Shown one piece after another: positions 6,360 to 12,062 of a stretch of 14,808 nt of DNA (the first letter of the stretch is position 1; each line of letters opens with the position of its first letter). The stretch is from JBDTGE01 sp050742975 (GTDB taxonomy: Bacteria; Actinomycetota; Actinomycetes; Mycobacteriales; Jatrophihabitantaceae). A program made the translations under genes and the position numbers. Below the pieces are notes generated by a model. The model searched no databases, was not told the DNA's origin, and saw nothing but the letters and a program-made list of their open reading frames with translations. The DNA lies in assembly GCA_050742975.1 (NCBI GenBank), contig JBOGDQ010000134.1:1-14808 (forward strand), written 5' to 3'.

Positions 6360-7340
6360 TCACAGCGAGGCGACCAGCTCGTCGGCCGCGGTGTACGGAT
6401 CGCTCTGGCCGGCGACCACCCGCTCGGCCGCGGCGTCCAGCGCGGTCGAGCCGTGCACGGACGCGAACCGGTGCCGCACCTCGCCGAGCGCGATCGCCTC
6501 GATCTCGCTGGCGGCGCGAGCCCGCCGCCGCTCGGCCAGCACGCCGTGTCGCTGCATCCAGTCGCGGTGCTTGTCAATCGCCGCGACGACCTTGTCGATC
6601 CCGCCGTCCTCGCTGTTGCCCCGGGCGGCGACCGTCTTGACGATCGGCGGCCGCCACGCGCCCTCGACCGAGTGCCGCCCACCCAGCGACTGCATGTAGC
6701 GCAAGTCGCGAGCCACCTGGTCCGCCCCGTCGCGGTCCGCCTTGTTCACCACGAAGATGTCGGCGATCTCCAGGATCCCGGCCTTCGCGGCCTGGATGCC
6801 GTCGCCCATACCGGGCGCGAGCAGCACCATCGTGGTGTCGGCGAGCGAGGCGACCTCCACCTCGGCCTGACCGACGCCGACCGTCTCGACGAGCACGATG
6901 TCGCACCGCGCGGCGTCGAGCACCCGCAGCGCCTGCGGCACGGCCGCGGACAGCCCACCGAGCTGCCCGCGCGAGGCCATCGACCGGATGAACACACCGT
7001 CGTCGGTCGCGTGATCCTGCATCCGCACGCGATCACCGAGCAGCGCACCGCCGGAGAACGGCGAGGACGGGTCCACCGCGAGCACCCCGACCCGTTTGCC
7101 CTGCTCCCGCAAGGCGAAAACCAGCGCCGACGTGGTTGTGGACTTGCCCACCCCGGGCGAGCCGGTCAGCCCGACGACCTGGGCGTGGCCGCCGTGCGGG
7201 GCCAGGGCCGCGGCGACCTCGCGCAGCACCGGCGAGTCTGTCTCGACGAGCGAGATGAGCCGAGCGACGGCGCGCGCCTCACCCGCGCGCGCCCGCTCGA
7301 CCAGCTCGGCGACATCGACCGCCCGCCGAGAGTTGACCAT
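6360..7340 (-). CDS. meaB: Methylmalonyl-CoA mutase-associated GTPase MeaB
   Basis: A 326-residue G3E-family GTPase (MeaB/ArgK) that gates B12 cofactor loading and protects acyl-CoA mutases from inactivation. Motifs in order are the Walker A loop GSPGVGKST (60-68), VLAVDPSSPFSGGALLGDRV (86-105), the magnesium/switch segment ETVGVGQAEVEVA (152-164), LAPGMGDGIQAAKAGILEIA and the guanine-specificity motif NKAD (199-202). The N-terminal helical arm (VAELVERARAGEARAVARLI) and C-terminal helical dimerisation region are also present. Length is normal. The ATG at 7340 lies 3 bases after the thiolase stop with no strong Shine-Dalgarno, so translation is probably coupled. The mutase subunits it should serve are not in this window. 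The thiolase and epimerase neighbours fit propionate/ethylmalonyl-CoA metabolism. Confidence 0.95.
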   Translation of the reverse strand: MVNSRRAVDVAELVERARAGEARAVARLISLVETDSPVLREVAAALAPHGGHAQVVGLTGSPGVGKSTTTSALVFALREQGKRVGVLAVDPSSPFSGGALLGDRVRMQDHATDDGVFIRSMASRGQLGGLSAAVPQALRVLDAARCDIVLVETVGVGQAEVEVASLADTTMVLLAPGMGDGIQAAKAGILEIADIFVVNKADRDGADQVARDLRYMQSLGGRHSVEGAWRPPIVKTVAARGNSEDGGIDKVVAAIDKHRDWMQRHGVLAERRRARAASEIEAIALGEVRHRFASVHGSTALDAAAERVVAGQSDPYTAADELVASL

Positions 7341-7343
7341 GGA

Positions 7344-8579
7344 TCAGGCAGGGACGTGCGGGCTCTGCCGACTGTCCTGCTTCGGAACTCGCAGGAGCAG
7401 CGCATCGCCCTGACCGCCGCCGCCGCACAGCGCCGCCGCACCGGTGCCGCCACCGCGACGCCTGAGCTCGTACGCGAGGGTGAGCGCGAGGCGCGCTCCG
7501 GACATGCCGATCGGGTGGCCCAGCGCGATGGCGCCGCCGTTGACGTTGACGATGTCCTCGCTGACGCCGAGGTCCTTCATCGACTGCACGCCGACGGCCG
7601 CGAACGCCTCGTTGATCTCGAGCAGATCCAGGTCGGCGACGGTCAGCTTCTCCTTGCGCAGCGCGTCCTGCACGGCGTTGGAAGGCTGGGACTGAAGCGA
7701 GTTGTCCGGGCCGGCGACGTTGCCGTGCGCCCCGATCTCGGCCAGCCAGGTCAGGCCGAGCTCCTCCGCCCTGGCCTTGCTCATCACCACGACCGCGCAC
7801 GCGCCGTCGGAGATCTGCGAGGACGAGCCGGCCGTGATCGTGCCGTCCTTGGTGAACGCCGGGCGCAGCTTGCCGAGCGATTCGACGGTCGTGTCGCCGC
7901 GGATGCCCTCGTCCTCGCGGAACTCGATCGGATCGCCGCTGCTGTTGGCTGCAGATCGGCGTTGCGGGATCAGCACCGGCGCGATCTCCTCGTCGAAGAC
8001 CCCGTTCTTCTGCGCCAGCGCCGCGCGCTGGTGCGAGCGGGCCGAGAACTCGTCCTGCTCGGCGCGCTGCAGGCCGAGCTTGGTGTTGACGTTGTCGGTC
8101 GACTCGCCCATCGGGATGTTCTCGAAGATGTCGGTGAGGCCGTCGAACGCCATCGCGTCCAGGACCTCGATCGAGCCGTACTTGTACCCGCCGCGCGACT
8201 TCGGCAGCAGGTGCGGCGCGTTGGTCATCGACTCCTGGCCACCGGCGACGATGATGTCGAACTCGCCGGCGCGGATGAGCTGATCGGCCAGCGCGATGGC
8301 GTCCAGACCGGAGAGGCAGACCTTGTTGATGGTCAGGGCCGGGACGCTGAGCGGGATGCCGGCCTTGTGCGCGGCCTGGCGAGCCGGGATCTGCCCGGCG
8401 CCGGCCTGCAGCACCTGGCCCATGATCACGTATTGCACCTGGTCCGGTGCCACCCCGGACCGCTCCAGCGCGGCCTTGATGGCGACGGCACCGAGCTCGG
8501 CTCCGGAGAAGTCCTTCAGCGAGCCGAGCAGGCGGCCCATCGGGGTCCGGGCGCCGTCGATAATGACCGATCCAGGCAT
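7344..8579 (-). CDS. Acetyl-CoA C-acetyltransferase (thiolase, FadA4-like)
   Basis: A 411-residue thiolase that condenses two acetyl-CoA to acetoacetyl-CoA or cleaves it. The nucleophilic Cys is C88 in LTINKVCLSGLDAIALA. The substrate-binding segment VNTKLG..SEQDEF is represented by NVNTKLGLQRAEQDEF. The other active-site motifs are EINEAFAAV, NGGAIALGHPIGMSGAR (catalytic His) and ALCGGGGQGDALLL (second Cys). NKVCLSG rather than NKVCGSG is the actinobacterial FadA4 form, and overall similarity to mycobacterial FadA4 is strong as I recall it. The ATG at 8579 has an excellent AGGAGGAG a few bases upstream. It is the first gene of the operon with meaB and ECH, and diverges from the epimerase gene with 158 bases between starts. 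In Mycobacterium tuberculosis fadA4 also neighbours the epimerase. Confidence 0.95.
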   Translation of the reverse strand: MPGSVIIDGARTPMGRLLGSLKDFSGAELGAVAIKAALERSGVAPDQVQYVIMGQVLQAGAGQIPARQAAHKAGIPLSVPALTINKVCLSGLDAIALADQLIRAGEFDIIVAGGQESMTNAPHLLPKSRGGYKYGSIEVLDAMAFDGLTDIFENIPMGESTDNVNTKLGLQRAEQDEFSARSHQRAALAQKNGVFDEEIAPVLIPQRRSAANSSGDPIEFREDEGIRGDTTVESLGKLRPAFTKDGTITAGSSSQISDGACAVVVMSKARAEELGLTWLAEIGAHGNVAGPDNSLQSQPSNAVQDALRKEKLTVADLDLLEINEAFAAVGVQSMKDLGVSEDIVNVNGGAIALGHPIGMSGARLALTLAYELRRRGGGTGAAALCGGGGQGDALLLRVPKQDSRQSPHVPA

Positions 8580-8737
8580 GGAACTCCTCCTATTGAGTCG
8601 GCCGCCGGCGTTGGGGCGGGTAGCCGAGCTGCGCAGTCGGTGAGAAGCCAACTGTAACCAGGGGCCGGTGCGAAGCGAGTGTGAACATGGGCACGCCCCA
8701 CTCGCCCGACAGCGGTTGCAGCGGTGAGGATGTGGCA

Positions 8738-9172
8738 ATGCCAACGACCAGCCTGTTCACGAAGATCGACCACGTCGGCATCGCGGTGCCTGACCTGGAC
8801 GCCGCGATCGCCTTCTACGCCGAGACGTTCGGCGTGCTCAGCGTGCACGAGGAGACGAACGAGGAGCAGGGCGTCCGCGAGGCGATGCTGGCCGTCGGGG
8901 ACGGGACCACGCAGCTCCAACTGCTCGCGCCCCTGACCGAGGAGTCGACGATCGCCAAGTTCCTCGGCCGCAGCGGTCCCGGGGTCCAGCAGGTCGCGTA
9001 CACCGTGGACGACATCGAGTCGGTCTCGGCGACGCTGCGGGCGAGGGGCCTGCGGCTGCTCTACGACGTCTCGCGCCGCGGCACGGCCGGCAGCCGCGTC
9101 AACTTCGTCCATCCCAAGGACGCCGGCGGGGTGCTCGTCGAGCTCGTCCAGCCTGCGGCCGAGGCGCACTGA
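8738..9172 (+). CDS. mce: Methylmalonyl-CoA epimerase (possibly also ethylmalonyl-CoA)
   Basis: A 144-residue vicinal-oxygen-chelate protein that interconverts (2R)- and (2S)-methylmalonyl-CoA. Motifs are IDHVGIAVPDLDAAIAFY (metal ligand H12), NEEQGVREAML (general base position E48), TQLQLLAP (ligand Gln, 59 or 61), RRGTAGSRVNFVHPKDAGGV and LVELVQ (E135). At the position where most family members have HH(I/L)A, with the second metal-ligand His, this protein has GPGVQQVAY (Q84-Q85). The mycobacterial homologue, as I recall, also has Gln here, so the enzyme is likely still active. The ATG at 8738 was chosen for its upstream GAGG and the family start; a GTG at 8681 would add 19 unrelated residues. 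It is followed by ccr on the same strand. Confidence 0.93.
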   Translation: MPTTSLFTKIDHVGIAVPDLDAAIAFYAETFGVLSVHEETNEEQGVREAMLAVGDGTTQLQLLAPLTEESTIAKFLGRSGPGVQQVAYTVDDIESVSATLRARGLRLLYDVSRRGTAGSRVNFVHPKDAGGVLVELVQPAAEAH

Positions 9173-9179
9173 CGCTAAA

Positions 9180-9193
9180 TTACTGTCCAGTAA
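9180..9193. promoter_or_regulatory. Perfect palindrome upstream of ccr, candidate repressor operator
   Basis: TTACTG-TC-CAGTAA is a perfect 6+6 inverted repeat with a 2-base spacer, located 37 bases before the ccr GTG in an otherwise GC-rich region. It overlaps two possible -10 hexamers (TAAATT at 9176-9181 and TAACAT at 9191-9196). Size and symmetry fit a TetR-family acyl-CoA-responsive regulator. No regulator gene is in the window. Confidence 0.6.
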
Positions 9194-9230
9194 CATCTGC
9201 AGGCACGTCGACCCGCCACCTGGAGGCCCA

Positions 9231-10562
9231 GTGGACGACATACGCACCGCCATCCTGACCGACGACCCCGGCGCGCTGGCCGGGCTGAGCGTGCCGAAGA
9301 CGTATCAGGGTGTCGTCGTGCGGGCCGAGGAAGCCGGCATGTTCGACGCGATGGCGACGAGCGAGAAGGACCCGCGCAAGAGCCTGCACCTGCAGGAGGT
9401 CGACACCCCGGAACTCGGCCCCGGCGAGGCGATCGTCGCGGTCATGGCCAGCGCGATCAACTACAACACGGTGTGGACGTCGATCTTCGAGCCGGTCTCG
9501 ACGTTCAGCTTCCTCGAGCGGTACGGCCGGACGTCCGAGCTGGCCAGCAAGCACGACCAGCCGTACCACGTGGTCGGCTCGGATCTGTCCGGCGTCGTGC
9601 TGCGCGTCGGGCCGGGCGTCACGAGGTGGCAGGCCGGCGACGAGGTGGTTGCCCACTGCCTGTCGGTCGAGCTGGAGGACCCGCAGGGCCACGACGACAC
9701 GATGATGGACCCGCAGCAACGGATCTGGGGCTTCGAGACGAACTTCGGCGGGCTGGCCGAGCTCGCGCTGGTCAAGTCGAACCAGCTGATGCCCAAGCCC
9801 GCCCACCTCACCTGGGAGGAGGCGGCCGCCCCCGGCCTGGTGAACTCGACCGCCTACCGGCAGCTGGTCAGCCATCACGGCGCGGCGATGAAGCAGGGCG
9901 ACGTCGTCCTGATCTGGGGCGCGTCCGGTGGCCTGGGCGGCTACGCGACCCAGTTCGCACTCAACGGCGGCGCCATCCCGGTATGCGTGGTGTCCTCGCC
10001 CCAGAAGGCCGAGCTGTGCCGCCGGATGGGCGCGGAGCTGATCATCGACCGGTCGGCGGAGGGCTACCGGTTCTGGGTCGACGAGAGCACCCAGGATCCG
10101 AGCGAGTGGAAGCGGCTGGGTGCGAGGATCCGCGAACTCACCGGCGGCGACGACCCCGACATCGTGTTCGAGCATCCGGGCCGCGAGACGTTCGGTGCGT
10201 CTGTCTACGTCGCCAAGCGGGGCGGGACGATCGTCACCTGCGCGGCCACGTCGGGCTACATGTTGGAGTACGACAACCGCTACCTGTGGATGAACCTGAA
10301 GCGGATCATCGGCTCGCACTTCGCCAACTACCGCGAGTCGTGGGAGGCGAACCGGCTCATCGCCAAGGGCGCCATCCACCCCACGGTGTCCCGCGTGTAC
10401 CCGCTCGCCGAGACCGGCCAGGCTGCGTACGACGTGCACCGCAACCTGCACCAGGGCAAGGTCGCCGTGCTGTGCCTGGCCCCGCAGGAGGGCCTGGGCG
10501 TTCGCGACGAGCAGCTGCGGGCCCGGCACCTGGGCGCCATCAACCGGTTCCGCGGTGTTTAG
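9231..10562 (+). CDS. ccr: Crotonyl-CoA carboxylase/reductase
   Basis: A 443-residue medium-chain dehydrogenase/reductase that reduces crotonyl-CoA with NADPH while fixing CO2, giving (2S)-ethylmalonyl-CoA. The CO2-binding residues described for the Kitasatospora enzyme (N81, F170, E171, H365) are all found with a constant offset of two: N79 in AINYNTVW, F168-E169 in WGFETNFGG and H363 in IGSHFANYRE. This marks a true carboxylase rather than a plain reductase. The nucleotide-binding loop is IWGASGGLGGYA. The GTG at 9231 is preceded by TGGAGG at about 5 bases, and the N-terminus (MDDIRTAIL) matches the family. It follows the epimerase by 58 bases, which contain a candidate operator, so the gene may have its own regulated promoter. 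Ethylmalonyl-CoA feeds acetate assimilation or polyketide extension. Confidence 0.97.
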   Translation: MDDIRTAILTDDPGALAGLSVPKTYQGVVVRAEEAGMFDAMATSEKDPRKSLHLQEVDTPELGPGEAIVAVMASAINYNTVWTSIFEPVSTFSFLERYGRTSELASKHDQPYHVVGSDLSGVVLRVGPGVTRWQAGDEVVAHCLSVELEDPQGHDDTMMDPQQRIWGFETNFGGLAELALVKSNQLMPKPAHLTWEEAAAPGLVNSTAYRQLVSHHGAAMKQGDVVLIWGASGGLGGYATQFALNGGAIPVCVVSSPQKAELCRRMGAELIIDRSAEGYRFWVDESTQDPSEWKRLGARIRELTGGDDPDIVFEHPGRETFGASVYVAKRGGTIVTCAATSGYMLEYDNRYLWMNLKRIIGSHFANYRESWEANRLIAKGAIHPTVSRVYPLAETGQAAYDVHRNLHQGKVAVLCLAPQEGLGVRDEQLRARHLGAINRFRGV

Positions 10563-10584
10563 CCGGCACCGCTGAGAGAACCCA

Positions 10585-10620
10585 TTGGGTAGCTGGATCC
10601 GGGGTGCGAGAATTGCCGCA
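10585..10620 (+). promoter_or_regulatory. Candidate leaderless promoter for the DivIVA-like gene
   Basis: TTGGGT (10585-10590), a 17-base spacer and GAGAAT (10608-10613) lie so that transcription would start at the ATG (10620). No Shine-Dalgarno is visible before the ATG. The -35 box is the right half of an ACCCATTGGGT palindrome (10580-10590). The hexamers are weak matches. Confidence 0.35.
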
Positions 10621-11522
10621 TGACCCCGGACAACCCCTCGGACGTCCTGCCCATCCTGACCGACGCGTACCGCGGCTTCGACGCCGCGATGCGCGGCTAC
10701 GATCGCGCCCAGGTCGACCAGTACCTGGCCCAGGTCGAGGACGAGCTGCGGGCCGCCACGGCCGAGCGCGACGCGGCCACCTCTCGCAGCGCAGACATCG
10801 CGGCCCAGCTGGCCAGCTCTCAAGCCCAGATCGAGTCACTTCGGCGGCACCTGCGCGCCGCGACCGAGGCGGTCACGCCCGAGAACGTGGACGTCCGGGT
10901 GCGTGAGTTGCTCGAGACGGCCCAGGCCGAGGCAGCGCGCATCCGGACCGAAGCCGAGACGCAGGCCGAGGCCATGCGCAACGGCGCCTCTGACGGCGCA
11001 GCCCGCACCCGCTCGGCCGCGCACGCCGAGGCCGAGCGCATCACCGCCGAGGCCACCGCGCGGCTCGCCGACGCGGACGAGACCTTCCGCAAGCGCCTCA
11101 CCGAGGCCGAGGAGCGCCGGGGCCGGACCGAGGCGGAGCTCGCCACGAGCACCGCGCAGGTCCGCGGCGACGAGGAGCGGCTGTCGCGCGAGGCCGAGGT
11201 CGAGCGCGAGCGGCTGAACGCCGAGGCGCAGGCCGAGCGGGACCGCCTGGACGGCGAGTCGCTCGCCGCGCGCATGCTGGCCGACGAGGACTTCGAGATC
11301 ACGTTGCGCGCGCGCCGCTCGGGCGAGGCCGCGGCGATCGAGAACGAGCGCGCCGAGGCGCGGGCCGAGGCCGCCCGCATCGTGGCCGACGCGAACGACG
11401 AGGTCCGCCGCCTGCACGCCCGTCGCGACGACGCGCACGCGGCGCTGCGCGCGCTGCACAGCAACCTGGCCAAGGCACTCGAGCAGTCACTGGCCGACAC
11501 CCCGCCCGAGACCGCGCCCTGA
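10620..11522 (+). CDS. DivIVA-domain coiled-coil protein (Scy/FilP-like)
   Basis: A 300-residue cytosolic protein. Residues 16-43 (AYRGFDAAMRGYDRAQVDQY and the helix after it) form the short N-terminal DivIVA-type motif. Almost all the rest is a highly charged coiled coil with Ala-Glu-Ala-Glu-Arg patterns, such as AEAARIRTEAETQAEAM and HAEAERITAEATARLADADE. The composition and motif match actinobacterial DivIVA/Wag31 relatives and the Streptomyces polarity proteins Scy and FilP, which organise apical growth. It is shorter than Scy and comparable to FilP. As I recall, in Streptomyces coelicolor scy and filP sit beside the methylmalonyl-CoA epimerase and thiolase genes, so the neighbourhood agrees. 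The ATG at 10620 gives the natural start; 57 bases separate it from ccr. The exact role (polar scaffold, septum or cytoskeletal network) cannot be assigned. Confidence 0.85.
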   Translation: MTPDNPSDVLPILTDAYRGFDAAMRGYDRAQVDQYLAQVEDELRAATAERDAATSRSADIAAQLASSQAQIESLRRHLRAATEAVTPENVDVRVRELLETAQAEAARIRTEAETQAEAMRNGASDGAARTRSAAHAEAERITAEATARLADADETFRKRLTEAEERRGRTEAELATSTAQVRGDEERLSREAEVERERLNAEAQAERDRLDGESLAARMLADEDFEITLRARRSGEAAAIENERAEARAEAARIVADANDEVRRLHARRDDAHAALRALHSNLAKALEQSLADTPPETAP

Positions 11523-11538
11523 ACGAGTGCATGCCTGC

Positions 11539-11601
11539 GAGTGTGTGGCGACCCAGCCGGCCGACACGCCGCGCGGGAGCGCGCTACGTCGCCACGCACT
11601 C
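11539..11601. terminator. Inverted repeat between convergent genes, possible bidirectional terminator
   Basis: GAGTGTGTGGCGAC (11539-11552) pairs with GTCGCCACGCACTC (11588-11601), 13 of 14 positions matching. The 35-base loop contains a second small GC stem (GCGC/GCGC). A degenerate direct copy of the right arm (GCTCGCCACGCGCTC) follows just after. It lies between the stop codons of the DivIVA-like gene and the convergent zinc-protein gene. Confidence 0.45.
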
Positions 11602-11622
11602 AAGCTCGCCACGCGCTCGAAC

Positions 11623-11931
11623 TCAGTACCTCGGTGCGGACCGCCCGCGCTGCACACCCGGCGCGCGCGTGTCCCGGGCCGTCCAGCACGACGGGTGCCA
11701 GTGCCGACGGTCGGCCGCGTCGTGGTCGGACTCCGGCCAGGACACGATGTGCGGCAGCCCCGGGCGGATCAGCTGATCGCACCCCGGGCAGCGATACGGC
11801 TTGCTCGCGGCGGCACCGCTCACGCGCCGGACCACATAGCTCTGCCCGCGCCACTGTTCACGCCGCTCCCCCGACGCCGACGCGCGGCCCGGCATCGGCT
11901 CAGCCCGAAGTCGGCGATTCTGTCGTGGCAC
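11623..11931 (-). CDS. Small zinc-binding conserved actinobacterial protein
   Basis: A 102-residue protein. The N-terminal third is basic and disordered-looking (MPRQNRRLRAEPMPGRAS). A conserved core follows: WRGQSYVVRRVSGAAASKPY, YRCPGCDQLIRPGLPHIVSW, then RRHWHPSCWTARDTRAP and the ending QRGRSAPRY. CPGC together with HWHPSC gives a CxxC...HxHxxxC-type zinc site. I recognise this as a family conserved in Streptomyces and relatives (often carrying an uninformative 'ATP/GTP-binding' label), with the same GAAA-x-KxYRCPGCDQ core and APRY end. The GTG at 11931 was chosen from this family start; an AGGG lies 8-9 bases upstream. The function is unknown; a nucleic-acid-binding role is only a guess. 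It converges with the DivIVA-like gene. Confidence 0.82.
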   Translation of the reverse strand: MPRQNRRLRAEPMPGRASASGERREQWRGQSYVVRRVSGAAASKPYRCPGCDQLIRPGLPHIVSWPESDHDAADRRHWHPSCWTARDTRAPGVQRGRSAPRY

Positions 11932-11965
11932 AGGACGACCCTAACGACCGTGCGGTCGGCGCGGG

Positions 11966-11999
11966 GCGGCCGAACTCAGGAGCTCGTGAGTTCGGCCGC
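11966..11999 (-). terminator. Strong perfect hairpin, likely terminator of the beta-helix gene
   Basis: GCGGCCGAACTCA (11966-11978) and TGAGTTCGGCCGC (11987-11999) are perfect 13-base arms around the 8-base loop GGAGCTCG. It lies 64 bases downstream of the stop of the secreted beta-helix gene and 34 bases upstream of the small zinc-protein start, both on the minus strand. There is no T-run, which is common for actinobacterial terminators. An operator role for the zinc-protein promoter is an alternative. Confidence 0.6.
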
Positions 12000-12062
12000 A
12001 TGGTGAGACTTCATGGGTGAAATTCGCGCCGCCTGCGGTGCCCGCGTCAGTCGTTCAGGCGG

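Noticed and set aside
6159..8657. Very long open frame (832 codons) on the plus strand opposite the thiolase, meaB and ECH genes
   Set aside because: It is antisense to three clearly recognised genes. Its translation is Arg/Gly/His/Val-rich without any family similarity, typical of high-GC shadow frames.
9180..10823. Long minus-strand frame opposite ccr
   Set aside because: It is antisense to ccr, all of whose catalytic residues are intact; no recognisable protein.
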